A model generated the notes under the pieces. It made no database searches, was not told the origin of the DNA, and worked only from the letters and a program-made list of their open reading frames with translations. Below are positions 54,120 through 63,127 of a DNA stretch of 64,000 nt, one piece after another. Origin of the DNA: Thermoanaerobaculia bacterium (GTDB lineage: Bacteria > Acidobacteriota > Thermoanaerobaculia > Multivoradales > J023); NCBI GenBank assembly GCA_030431255.1, contig JAUIJL010000003.1:124001-188000 (forward strand), written 5' to 3'. A program made the position numbers and the translations under genes. Every line of letters begins with the position of its first letter. Within the stretch, counting starts at the first letter, position 1.

Positions 54120-56840
54120 ATGGCCGAGGTTTCTTTCAAGCTCAACGGTCGCGAGACGACGGTGGAATACCGGCAGGGGATGAATCTTCTGGAAGTCTTG
54201 CGGGAGCGTTGTGGGGTCGTGACCCCCAAGGATGGATGTGCTCCGCAGGGCTATTGCGGATGTTGCACGTCGTTGATCGATGGGAAACCCGTGCCGATTT
54301 GTTTGCGCAAGCCGGAGCAGGTGGCGGGCAAGAGCATCACCACCCTCGAAGGCCTGTCGCCGGAGCGTCGTGAGCTGCTGTCCCAAGCATTCGTCAAAGA
54401 AGGGGCGGTGCAATGCGGTTATTGCACGCCCGGCTTGGTGGTGCGGGCGAGCGCGATCGTCGACCAAGGAAAAACAGAGCGCCGTGAGATCGCCCGCTCG
54501 CTCTCGGGTCATCTGTGTCGCTGTACCGGTTATGCGCGCATTCTCGACGCCGTGCAAACCGCGTCGGAGGCCGCCCAACAAGGTGGGAAGGTCGAGGCCG
54601 GCGAGCCGCGCCGAGCGGAGATGATCCGTCTGCCCGTGGGCGGAGCCGATCGCGAGAACGGGGTCGGCTCGTCGAGCTTGCGATACCGCGGAATCGACCA
54701 CGCGTTGGGGGAAAAGGCCTATATCGCCGACATGACGGTCGATGGCGTCGACGGTCGGCCCATGTTGCATGGTGCGCTGGTCCTGGCGGAGCATCCTCGG
54801 GCCGTAGTGTCGGCGATCGATACCTCGGCGGCGCTGGCCGAGCCGGGGGTCGAGCGGGTGTTGACCGCCGCCGATGTGCCGGGTGAGCGCTTTGTGGGAT
54901 TGATCCGGCGCGATTGGCCGGTGTTTGTCGCCGTGGGCGAGACCACCCGTTGTGTGGGTGACGTGTTGGCCATGGTCGTGGCCGACAGCCAATTCGGCGC
55001 TCGGCAGGCGGCTGAGCGTGTCCGGGTGAGCTACGAGGTGTTGGAGCCGGTGACGGATCCGGTCCAGGCGTTGGAAGAGCGTGCGCCGGCGGTCCACGGC
55101 TCGAGCAACCTCTTGGATACCTGCGCGTTCTCCAGGGGCGACGCGGAGGCGGCGTTGGCCGACTCGGCCCACGTGGTGGAGGGAAAATACGTCACCCAGC
55201 GGATCGAGCACGCCTTTTTGGAGCCCGAGGCCTGCTTGGCGGTGCCCACGGACGATGGCTTGCACATCTATTCCCAAGGCCAAGGCGTGCACGACGATCA
55301 GCGGCAGATCGCCGAGGTCTTGGGGCTCGACGCCACGGCCGTCGAGGTGGAGCTGGTGACCAACGGCGGGGCGTTCGGCGGCAAGGAGGATCTCTCGATT
55401 CAGGCTCAAACCGCTCTGGCGGCCCGCTTGCTCGGTCGTCCCGTGCGCTGTGTGCTGACCCGGGAGCAGAGCATTTGCATGCACCCGAAGCGGCATCCCA
55501 TCACCATGGATTACCGCATCGGTGCCGACGAGCAGGGGCGTTTGACCGCCGTTTGGGCGCGCATGGTGGGCGATACCGGCGCCTACGCCTCGGTGGGCAT
55601 GAAGGTGTTGGAGCGGGCAGCGGGGCATTCCTGCGGTCCGTATCGGGTGCCGAATGTGGATATCGAGGCGAAAACCGTCTACACCAACAATCCGCCCTGC
55701 GGCGCCATGCGCGGGTTCGGCGCCAATCAGGCGTCGTTCGCGGTGGAGAGCTTGATGGATCGGCTGGCGGAAAAGGTCGGCGTGGACGGCTACGACATTC
55801 GGGAGCGCAACATCCTGGCCCCCGGCGATCTCTTCGCCACCGGCCAACGGATGACCGGCAGCTGCGGTATTCGGCAGACCCTGGAAGCGGTCAAAGATAT
55901 CTACAAAAGCGCCGAGTACGCGGGCATCGGCTGCGGCATCAAAAATACGGGTATCGGCAACGGCATGGACGATAGCGGCCGATTGTTGATCCGGGTGCTC
56001 GGGGCGGATCGCCTCGAGATCCTCACCGGATATACCGAGATGGGGCAGGGCTTGTTCACCATCCTGCGCCAGGTGGTGTGTCAAGAGACCGGTCTGCCGC
56101 CGGAGATCATGGACGTCAAAACCGCCAGCGATCCGCGGGTGCTGTGCGGCATGACCACCGCGTCGAGGGCCACGGCCTTGTTGACCGCGGCGGGGCAGCG
56201 TGCGGCCGGGGATCTGCGCGCGGCCATGGACGCGGCCGCCGACGGATCCTCGTCTGTCGGCCTTGGGCTTTCGGAACTAGTGGGTCGAGAGTTCCTCGGC
56301 GAATTCATCTGCGACTTCACCACCAAACCCGGGGCCGACACCGATGAGCCCAAAACCCACATGACCTTCAGCTATGCCACCCAAGTGGTAATCCTCGACG
56401 AGAAGGGAAGGGTCGAACGGGTGGTCGCCGCCCACGACGTGGGACGGGCGATCAATCCCCTGCAATGCGCCGGGCAAATCGAAGGGTCCGTGCACATGGG
56501 CTTGGGTTACGCCCTGACCGAGGATTTGCCGTGCACGGACGGCAAGCCCGAGTCGCTGCTGCTGAGGGATTTGGGGGTTTTGAAACCCAAGGATACGCCC
56601 GAGATCGAGGTGATCTTGGTCGAGGTGCCCGACGAGGTGGGGGGCTACGGCTCCAAGGGTGTGGGCGAGATCGGCTTGGTGCCCACGGCCGGCGCGGTGG
56701 CCGGGGCCCTATACGCCTACGACGGGGTGCGACGCTTCCGCCTACCCCTGGTGGAGGCGCCGGCTTGCAAGGGGATCGTGCCGAAGGGGAGGTCCAGCTA
56801 CGACGACAAACCCGCCGGCGGGCTGGAGATCGGATTTTGA
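54120..56840 (+). CDS. Selenium-dependent-type xanthine dehydrogenase (2Fe-2S plus molybdopterin, no FAD domain)
   Basis: A 906-residue molybdenum hydroxylase. Residues 1-160 carry two 2Fe-2S clusters: Cys40, 46, 49, 61 (KDGCAPQGYCGCCTSLIDG) and QCGYCTPG plus LCRCTGY. From about 190 follow the aldehyde oxidase/xanthine dehydrogenase Mo-pterin domains (LRYRGIDHALGEKAYIADMT; GGAFGGKEDLSIQAQTALAA; AMRGFGANQASFAVESLMDR; EVGGYGSKGVGEIGLVP). A FAD-binding subunit is absent, and the fused layout matches the family of Se-dependent xanthine dehydrogenases (TIGR03311-type). GGAGG six bases ahead of ATG 54120 fixes the start. It is first in an operon with YgfK, a hydantoinase-like enzyme and SsnA, the usual neighbourhood. 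Purine or related heterocycle hydroxylation is expected; the selenium dependence is a family inference. Confidence 0.88.
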   Translation: MAEVSFKLNGRETTVEYRQGMNLLEVLRERCGVVTPKDGCAPQGYCGCCTSLIDGKPVPICLRKPEQVAGKSITTLEGLSPERRELLSQAFVKEGAVQCGYCTPGLVVRASAIVDQGKTERREIARSLSGHLCRCTGYARILDAVQTASEAAQQGGKVEAGEPRRAEMIRLPVGGADRENGVGSSSLRYRGIDHALGEKAYIADMTVDGVDGRPMLHGALVLAEHPRAVVSAIDTSAALAEPGVERVLTAADVPGERFVGLIRRDWPVFVAVGETTRCVGDVLAMVVADSQFGARQAAERVRVSYEVLEPVTDPVQALEERAPAVHGSSNLLDTCAFSRGDAEAALADSAHVVEGKYVTQRIEHAFLEPEACLAVPTDDGLHIYSQGQGVHDDQRQIAEVLGLDATAVEVELVTNGGAFGGKEDLSIQAQTALAARLLGRPVRCVLTREQSICMHPKRHPITMDYRIGADEQGRLTAVWARMVGDTGAYASVGMKVLERAAGHSCGPYRVPNVDIEAKTVYTNNPPCGAMRGFGANQASFAVESLMDRLAEKVGVDGYDIRERNILAPGDLFATGQRMTGSCGIRQTLEAVKDIYKSAEYAGIGCGIKNTGIGNGMDDSGRLLIRVLGADRLEILTGYTEMGQGLFTILRQVVCQETGLPPEIMDVKTASDPRVLCGMTTASRATALLTAAGQRAAGDLRAAMDAAADGSSSVGLGLSELVGREFLGEFICDFTTKPGADTDEPKTHMTFSYATQVVILDEKGRVERVVAAHDVGRAINPLQCAGQIEGSVHMGLGYALTEDLPCTDGKPESLLLRDLGVLKPKDTPEIEVILVEVPDEVGGYGSKGVGEIGLVPTAGAVAGALYAYDGVRRFRLPLVEAPACKGIVPKGRSSYDDKPAGGLEIGF

Positions 56841-59026
56841 GCGAGCTGGTGCCCATCCCCTTCGTCGATCTCTTGCGACGCATGAAGCGTGAGGCGGAGT
56901 CGAGCCAGGCGATCTTCGATCTGCCGGTCCGCAAATGGTGGATTCCGGGGGCGGACGAGCCCGACTATTCAGCCCTACACTTCGGACGTCGGGCGTCGAC
57001 ACCCGTGGGACCCGCCGCCGGTCCTCATACTCAATTGGCGCAGAACCTGGTGTTGTCGTGGCTGGCGGGAAGCCGCATCCTGGAGCTGAAGACGGTTCAG
57101 ATCAACGACCGGCTCGACATCCCGCGTCCGTGCATCCACGCGCCGAATATCGGCTTCAACGTGGAATGGTCGCAGGAGCTGCGCATCGGCCAGTCGATCG
57201 AGGAATATGCCAAGGGCGTGTTCTTGATCGAGATTTTGAAGCACAGCCGAGCCTTCGGCTTGTTGCCGGAGGGCCTCGAAAGCCGTTTCGACACCATCTA
57301 CGACATCAGCGTGGGCTACGATCTGGAAGGCATTCGGTCCGAGCCTGTGTCGGCGTTTTTGGACGCCTTGCGACATCCCCAGGAAGCCTTCGACCATCTC
57401 AGGGCCCAGCTGCCCGACGATCTGGCCGAGTATCGTGATCTCGAGCTGCCGGACCGGATCTCTGATTGCATCACCCTCTCGACCTTTCACGGCTGTCCGG
57501 CGGATCAGATCGAGGCGATCGCCCGACATCTGCTGGAAGAGAAAGGCTTGCACACCCTGATCAAGCTTAATCCCACCCTGCTCGGATTTGAGCGGGTGAA
57601 GGATTTGGTCCACGAAACTTTGGGTTACGGGCATCTGGACCTGCGACGGGAAGCCTTTGAGCACGATCTGCAATACGAGGACGGTCTCGACATCTTGCGG
57701 CGTTTGAAGGCCGTGGCGGAAGCCCAAGGCTCGATCATCGGTGCCAAATTCACCAATACCTTGGTGGTAGCCAACGATCCGGCGGCGTTTCCCACCCAAA
57801 GTGACGCTTACATGTATGTGTCTGGGGCGCCGCTTCATGTGCTGGCCATGACACTCATGCAGCAATTCCGCTCGGATTTGGCGACGGGCCCCGACGGTTT
57901 CGACATGCCGGTGTCGTTTTCGGCCGGCATCGACTCCCGCAACTTCGCCTCGGCCGTGGCCTGCGGCATGGTGCCGGTGACCACCTGCACGGATCTGTTG
58001 AAGGCTGGTGGTTACGGTCGACTGCCCGCCTACCTGCGAAGCCTCAAGAAAGCCATGAAAGCCTGCGGCGCGAGCTCGAGAGCGGCCTATGTGTTGGCCT
58101 GTCAGGCTCATGGAGCGGAAGCGGTCCGAACGGCCGTCGACGGCGCCCACGGGCAGGGCACCTGCGAGCAGTTGGGCTGGGGGAAGGAGCGACTCGCAGG
58201 GCTCGGCGCCGACGATCTAGTGGCCGCCGTGAAAGAGCTGGCGGTGGCGTTGGGCGACGATCCCGAAGACACTTTGATCGAGGACGCCTTTATCGAGGAC
58301 GCGCTGATCGGCGCCACGCGGGTCGCCGGTCGGCTCAACGGCGAGCAGATCGTCGCGGGCTTGCCGGACGACACCCGCTACCACGCCGCGCGCAACTCCA
58401 AGGCGCCCAAGCGGGTGGACCTGCAGCTCGAGCTCTACGATTGCATCAACTGTGATCTGTGCATCACCGCTTGTCCCAACGACGCGGTTTTTGCCTACCG
58501 AGCAGAGCCGACGGAGCGGGCGACGGAGATCTGGGCGGTCGGGTCGGGCGGCGGGGTCGAAACGGCCGCGAGCGGCCTTGGATTCAAGGTGGCGGAGAGC
58601 CACCAGCTGGCGATTTTGGACGGCGCTTGCAACGAGTGCTCCAATTGCGAGGTCTACTGCCCCGAGCATGGAGCGCCGTTTCAGCTCAAGGAACGGGTGT
58701 TTCACGATTTGGCGACCTTCGACAGCTCGGCCGCCGACGGTTTTTGTTTTCACGACGGCGCCTTGCACGGACGTCTCGGGGGTCGCCGCATGCGCTTGAG
58801 GAAGGGTGGGGGTCGCGCGGAATTGTCGGGGGAAGGGTTTCATTTCAAATTGGATTGGGAATCCCTCGAGCTGATCTCGGCCCATTCGGAAGGGCAATGG
58901 TTACCCCTGGACACGGCGCTGATCCAGCGATTCAAAACCGTTTGGCAGGGGATCTTCTTCGGCCCCGGAGCCAATGGGGTCAGCGTTCAAACCAGCTCGG
59001 AGGCAGGCGGACAAGCAGGGAGGTAA
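56837..59026 (+). CDS. ygfK: YgfK-like protein, short form lacking the flavin/NAD module
   Basis: A 729-residue protein similar to YgfK: VPIPFVDLLRRM at the start, ATPVGPAAGPHTQLAQNL-type motif (STPVGPAAGPHTQLAQNLVL), ELKTVQINDRLDIPRPCI, SVGYDLEGIRS, TLSTFHGCPADQIEAIARHL, KLNPTLLGFERV. These belong to the dihydroorotate dehydrogenase-like barrel. Two 4Fe-4S motifs end it: CINCDLCITACP (from residue 536) and CNECSNCEVYCPE (from 598). E. coli YgfK is about 1,030 residues and has a GltD-like FAD/NAD(P) module between these parts; here it is missing. The start is TTG 56837, overlapping the upstream TGA and matching the family N-terminus. It is likely an electron-transfer partner of the neighbouring hydroxylase; the true reaction is unknown. 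Confidence 0.85.
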   Translation: MSELVPIPFVDLLRRMKREAESSQAIFDLPVRKWWIPGADEPDYSALHFGRRASTPVGPAAGPHTQLAQNLVLSWLAGSRILELKTVQINDRLDIPRPCIHAPNIGFNVEWSQELRIGQSIEEYAKGVFLIEILKHSRAFGLLPEGLESRFDTIYDISVGYDLEGIRSEPVSAFLDALRHPQEAFDHLRAQLPDDLAEYRDLELPDRISDCITLSTFHGCPADQIEAIARHLLEEKGLHTLIKLNPTLLGFERVKDLVHETLGYGHLDLRREAFEHDLQYEDGLDILRRLKAVAEAQGSIIGAKFTNTLVVANDPAAFPTQSDAYMYVSGAPLHVLAMTLMQQFRSDLATGPDGFDMPVSFSAGIDSRNFASAVACGMVPVTTCTDLLKAGGYGRLPAYLRSLKKAMKACGASSRAAYVLACQAHGAEAVRTAVDGAHGQGTCEQLGWGKERLAGLGADDLVAAVKELAVALGDDPEDTLIEDAFIEDALIGATRVAGRLNGEQIVAGLPDDTRYHAARNSKAPKRVDLQLELYDCINCDLCITACPNDAVFAYRAEPTERATEIWAVGSGGGVETAASGLGFKVAESHQLAILDGACNECSNCEVYCPEHGAPFQLKERVFHDLATFDSSAADGFCFHDGALHGRLGGRRMRLRKGGGRAELSGEGFHFKLDWESLELISAHSEGQWLPLDTALIQRFKTVWQGIFFGPGANGVSVQTSSEAGGQAGR

Positions 59027-59030
59027 GGCG

Positions 59031-60473
59031 TTGAGGCGTAGGTTTTTTCATCTTCAGCTCCCCATCGGTGGCGACGCCACGGCCCCCGGTGAGCTTTGGT
59101 GTGAGGACGGTCGGTGGATCGGGGTCTATCGAGTCGGTCTAGGAGAGGAGCCGCCCGCGGATCTGCACGCCGATGAGGAGATCGACCTCAGCGGCCTTTG
59201 GGTGCTGCCCGGGGTGATCGACGGCCACGTGCATTTCGACGATCCGGGCTTCACCGACCGCGAGGATTTCGAAACCGGTACCCGGGCTGCGGCTGCCGGG
59301 GGAGTCACCTGCGTGGTGGACATGCCGTGCACTTCCTTGCCGCCGGTGACGTCCGCGGCGAATTTGCAGAATAAGCTGGAAATCGTGTCGCCCAAGGCCC
59401 ACGTGGATTTCATGTTTTGGGGCGGCGTCAGCGGCAACTCCATGGCGGAGGACGCCTGGCGTGATCATCTGGCGGAGCTGGTGGAGGAGGGGGTGGCGTC
59501 GATCAAGATGTACATGCTCTCCGGCATGGACACCTTTCTCGATTTGGGCGTGGATCAAATCGGTGAGGCGCTGGGGGAAACGGCTCGTCTCGGCATTCCG
59601 GCGGGATTTCACGCCGAGGATCGGGATCTGGTCCGCCGGCTGACCGCGGACCTCCAAGCCCAGGGACGCAACACACTGATCGACTACGCCGCCTCCAGGC
59701 CCCACGCTGCCGAAACCCGAGCGGTCCGGAATCTGAGACGGTTATGCGGAGAGACCGGAGCCCGAGTCCACGTGGTACACGTGGGCTGTGGGCGGGCTTT
59801 GGATGAGATCGCCGAAGCGCGGTCGGAAGGGCTGCCCATGTCGGGGGAGACGTGCCCCCACTTTCTCGAATTCACCGTCGAGGATTTTGCCGTCGCGGGA
59901 TCGGCCCTAAAAACCGCGCCGGTGGTGAAATCGACCAAGGATCGGGACCGGCTTTGGCAAGGCTTGAAAAACGGCGACTTGGAATTCATCGCCACCGACC
60001 ACGCCGCCGGCGTATGGCCGGACGAAAAACACACGGGATCCGCCTGGACAGACTACGGTGGCATTCCCGGGGTGGAGCTGGCGTTGTCGTACGTCTATTC
60101 CGAGGGCGTCCGCCGTGGACGGATCTCGCTGCAACGGATGATTGAGCTGATGTCCGAGGCACCGGCTCGATTTTTCGGCATCGAGGATCGAAAGGGACGG
60201 CTGGCGTCGGGATTCGACGCCGATTTCGTGGTTTTCGATGCCCATGAGGTGTGGCAGGTGCGCGGCGCCGAGCTGCACAACAAGAATCCCTACACACCCC
60301 ACGAGGGAGCTACGCTGACCGGTCGCGTGTGCCAGACCTTTGTCCGTGGGCAGCAAGTCTTTGAGCGACGGGTTTCGGAGGATCCGGAATCGACGCCGGC
60401 TGATGCGGTCGATGGCGCGTTTGGGCCGCCGGGTTTCGGTCGATTCCAGCGACGGCGGACGACAGGCCCGTGA
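59031..60473 (+). CDS. Dihydroorotase/allantoinase-family amidohydrolase (HydA/AllB-like)
   Basis: A 480-residue cyclic amidohydrolase: metal motif GHVHFDDPG (with DREDFETGTRAAAAGGVTCV after), carboxylated-lysine candidate in GVASIKMYMLSG, GFHAEDRDL and MSGETCPHFLEFTV histidines, and the late Asp in FIATDHAAGVWPDEKHTG. The end (GIEDRKGRLASGFDADFVVF) is usual. The context (xanthine dehydrogenase, YgfK, SsnA) agrees with a ureide or hydantoin-ring hydrolase in purine or pyrimidine breakdown; sequence alone cannot decide between allantoinase and D-hydantoinase. The start is TTG 59031, seven bases after GGGAGG and four bases after the previous stop; an ATG at 58974 lies inside the YgfK gene. Confidence 0.85.
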   Translation: MRRRFFHLQLPIGGDATAPGELWCEDGRWIGVYRVGLGEEPPADLHADEEIDLSGLWVLPGVIDGHVHFDDPGFTDREDFETGTRAAAAGGVTCVVDMPCTSLPPVTSAANLQNKLEIVSPKAHVDFMFWGGVSGNSMAEDAWRDHLAELVEEGVASIKMYMLSGMDTFLDLGVDQIGEALGETARLGIPAGFHAEDRDLVRRLTADLQAQGRNTLIDYAASRPHAAETRAVRNLRRLCGETGARVHVVHVGCGRALDEIAEARSEGLPMSGETCPHFLEFTVEDFAVAGSALKTAPVVKSTKDRDRLWQGLKNGDLEFIATDHAAGVWPDEKHTGSAWTDYGGIPGVELALSYVYSEGVRRGRISLQRMIELMSEAPARFFGIEDRKGRLASGFDADFVVFDAHEVWQVRGAELHNKNPYTPHEGATLTGRVCQTFVRGQQVFERRVSEDPESTPADAVDGAFGPPGFGRFQRRRTTGP

Positions 60474-60489
60474 TCCGGGGGAGGCGGCT

Positions 60490-61875
60490 ATGAGCGCGGA
60501 GAACGGCTCGGGATCTACGTGGGATCGCACTTTGCTTTCCGGCGACGCCACCGTGGTGGTGGATTGGGCGGGTCCAGTGCTCGCGGACGGGGCGGTGGTG
60601 TGGAGCGGGGAGCGCATCGAGGCGGTCGGTGATCGTCAGGAGCTGGCCGCCGCCTACCCGGATGCTCGTCGGGTGGACGCCGCCGGCGGAGTGATCGTGC
60701 CCGGGCTGATCAATCTTCATCATCACTTTTATTCGGCGCTCGCCAGGGGCTTGGATCCCGGGGTAGCGATGGCGAATTTTCCCGAGGTCTTGGATCGGCT
60801 CTGGTGGCGATTAGATCGAGCACTCGATCTCGAAGCCGTAGCCCTTTCCGCGCAGCTCGCCCTAGTGGACTGCATCCGCTGGGGGTGCACCACAGTCTTT
60901 GACCACCACGCTTCGCCGTCGGCGATCGAGGGGAGTCTAGATCGGATCGCCGACAGCGTGGACCAAGCGGGTTTGTCGGCGCTGCTTTGTTATGAGATCA
61001 CCGACCGCAACGGGCGGGATGGCGCGGATCGCGGTCTGGAAGAGAATCTTCGTTTTCTCAACAGCCGCCGGAACGACCCCCGGATCCGCGGGGTGATGGG
61101 ACTGCACGCCAATTTCACCCTCACCGACCGCACCCTGGAGGCGGTTGCCCGGGATCTCGAGCCTAGGGTCGGCTGTCATATCCATCTGGCAGAGGACGCC
61201 GCCGATGGGACCTTCACCCAGGAAGAATTCGGGGTCGGTCTACTGAAGCGATTGGAGCGTTTCGAGCTGCTCGACGGCTTCGCTTTGCTCGCCCACGGCA
61301 TCCATCTCGAGGAGTCGGACTACCGGCATATCGGCGATACCGGCGCGACCCTCTTGCACAATCCGGAGTCCAACGCGAACAACGGCGTGGGTCGTTTGGA
61401 TCCGGCGATCGCCCAGGCCGCGGGCTGCGCGGTGGGTCTGGGCACCGACGGCATGGCGGGAAATATGATGCGCGCCCTTCGAGTGGCCTTCCTAGTGCAT
61501 CGTCACGCGAGACTGGATCCCGCGGCAGGATTCGAGTCCATGCCCAAGCTCTTCGAAACCAACGCCACAGTGGCCCGCCGATTCTTCGATGAGCCCCAGC
61601 TGGGCCGTCTGGAAGCCGGAGCACCGGCGGACCTGGCGGTGATCGAAGGACCGCCTCCGACCCCCATGCACGACGACAACGTCTTCGGGCATCTGATCTA
61701 CGGTCTGTCGGAGGCCAGGGTGCGTCACACCATCGCCCGCGGGCGGATGCTGATGCGGGATTTCGAGCTGCTGACCCTTGATGCCCGTGAAATCGCGGAC
61801 CGAGCGCGGTCGGCGGCGCCGGAGGTCTGGCGTCGATTCCACGCCCTTGAATGGGGAACGCCCTACTTGGGCTAA
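60490..61875 (+). CDS. ssnA: SsnA-like aminohydrolase
   Basis: A 461-residue amidohydrolase of the SsnA type, member of the guanine/cytosine deaminase-like group. GLINLHHHFYSALARGLDPG carries the HxH metal site; VFDHHASPSAIEGSLD, HIHLAEDA, LLAHGIHL, LLHNPESNANNGVG and LGTDGMAGNMM (final Asp) follow in the right order. GGGGAGG five bases before ATG 60490 sets the start. It is the last gene of the xdh-ygfK-hydantoinase-ssnA operon. Family members deaminate or hydrolyse heterocycles; the reaction in this pathway is not established. Confidence 0.88.
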   Translation: MSAENGSGSTWDRTLLSGDATVVVDWAGPVLADGAVVWSGERIEAVGDRQELAAAYPDARRVDAAGGVIVPGLINLHHHFYSALARGLDPGVAMANFPEVLDRLWWRLDRALDLEAVALSAQLALVDCIRWGCTTVFDHHASPSAIEGSLDRIADSVDQAGLSALLCYEITDRNGRDGADRGLEENLRFLNSRRNDPRIRGVMGLHANFTLTDRTLEAVARDLEPRVGCHIHLAEDAADGTFTQEEFGVGLLKRLERFELLDGFALLAHGIHLEESDYRHIGDTGATLLHNPESNANNGVGRLDPAIAQAAGCAVGLGTDGMAGNMMRALRVAFLVHRHARLDPAAGFESMPKLFETNATVARRFFDEPQLGRLEAGAPADLAVIEGPPPTPMHDDNVFGHLIYGLSEARVRHTIARGRMLMRDFELLTLDAREIADRARSAAPEVWRRFHALEWGTPYLG

Positions 61876-61889
61876 TTCTGTGGTGCAGC

Positions 61890-62549
61890 TTATTCCTGAG
61901 ACCGACGTTGGGGGATCAGCTCTCGGATGTAGAAGGTGGCCCATAACATCAAGGGCATGCCGAGCTTGAACGGCAGGTCCGCCAGGTGTTTGGCCAGACC
62001 CCAGACGTTTCTTTGGGTCGGGCTGTAGTTGTCGATGCTGAATTCGCCGAGCTGGGTGGCGTAGGCGAATTTCACCCACAGGAAGAGCGAGAAGATGTGG
62101 AAGAAGATGATGATCAGGCAAGCCCACGCCAGATTTTCGAGCTTCTTCTTCCACGGCACCCCGGGCACGGCGAGGAAGAAAGCGAACATCATGATCAAGG
62201 GAAAATGGGTGTCCGTCACGCGCACGGAGTAGAGCCATCCCTTGGCCGACGGCACGTCCGTTCGGGTGATGACGAAGTGATGGGGTGGTTTCGCCAACAA
62301 GCGGGTCACGCTCGGGCTTTCGGTGAGCCGAACCAGATTCTCGGCAGCTTTGGTCAAGAATGGGTTGTAGACGTTGGTGAGACCGATCCACGCGATGGAC
62401 GCCGGCACCATCCACAGCAAAATGCCGATGACGAATCGGTTCGCCCAAGCTCGTCGATCCATGGGCGGCTTCTTGGCTGAAACCCCGCGGCTTTTAGGGG
62501 CCTGTGCAGCCCCCTTTTTCGGGGCGTTCTTTGGCGCGCGGTCGCTCAT
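61890..62549 (-). CDS. Exosortase H-associated membrane protein
   Basis: A 219-residue membrane protein with a basic N-terminal tail and about four helices (FVIGILLWMVPASIAWIGL, FPLIMMFAFFLAVPGV, ENLAWACLIIIFFHIFSLFL, LPFKLGMPLMLWATFYIREL). Its gene follows exosortase H by two bases, the fixed pairing of this family (TIGR04177-type, from memory). It has no catalytic residue set and is probably a partner or accessory of XrtH in the inner membrane. Convergent with ssnA, 14 bases apart. Confidence 0.85.
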   Translation of the reverse strand: MSDRAPKNAPKKGAAQAPKSRGVSAKKPPMDRRAWANRFVIGILLWMVPASIAWIGLTNVYNPFLTKAAENLVRLTESPSVTRLLAKPPHHFVITRTDVPSAKGWLYSVRVTDTHFPLIMMFAFFLAVPGVPWKKKLENLAWACLIIIFFHIFSLFLWVKFAYATQLGEFSIDNYSPTQRNVWGLAKHLADLPFKLGMPLMLWATFYIRELIPQRRSQE

Positions 62550-62551
62550 GG

Positions 62552-63127
62552 TCAGGCGGTGCTACCGTCGGCCTTCGGCGGCAGAGCAAATCGATTCGCC
62601 CAGAAGATCCATAAAACGACGCCGAAGAGAATCACGATCGACTGCCAAATCACGGTGTGAGAGCTGTCGAAAAACTCGGGGAAATAGGCGCCGGTCAAGA
62701 AGAGGGAAACGACCCGGAGAAGGTTGACCCCTTGAATCGCCAAAGAGCCCAAGACCAAACCGATCAGCCGAGCCTTCCACGGTGCGGGAAAAGCGATCAC
62801 CGCGGCGAGGAAAATGATCATGGTCTCCACGCCGTTGCAGCCGTTCATAATGTTGACGGCGAATCGTTCGTTGCGAATGACCGTGCCCTGCATCTGGATG
62901 CCCTGGCCGATGGCGTTCAAGGACCAACCGCTGGCCTTGGCGACCAAACCCGTAAACGGCTCGATCAGGTTGTCGTTGATCGGGGTCAGGGAAATGAAGG
63001 TAAATCCACCTCCCAAGATACCGACAAAGAGGGTGATGAAAACAATCTCTTGTCGGTAGCTCTGCCAGAAGCCGGAGGGCTCCGGCGCGTTGGGTTCTGC
63101 CTGATCTTTCGGTTCTTTATTGGCCAT
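62552..63127 (-). CDS. xrtH: Exosortase H (IPTLxxWG-CTERM-specific)
   Basis: A 191-residue integral membrane cysteine protease/transpeptidase. The exosortase triad is visible: Cys97 in NGCNGVETMIIFLAAV, Arg138 in NLLRVVSLFLTGAYFP and His157 in DSSHTVIWQSIVILFG, each at the edge of a helix. The short length, lacking the long N-terminal helices of larger exosortases, matches XrtH. It is expected to remove C-terminal IPTLxxWG sorting tails from exported proteins; one such protein is at 26446-27549. ATG 63127 is the natural start, and the following membrane protein overlaps functionally. Where the mature substrates go (surface or matrix) is not known here. Confidence 0.92.
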   Translation of the reverse strand: MANKEPKDQAEPNAPEPSGFWQSYRQEIVFITLFVGILGGGFTFISLTPINDNLIEPFTGLVAKASGWSLNAIGQGIQMQGTVIRNERFAVNIMNGCNGVETMIIFLAAVIAFPAPWKARLIGLVLGSLAIQGVNLLRVVSLFLTGAYFPEFFDSSHTVIWQSIVILFGVVLWIFWANRFALPPKADGSTA

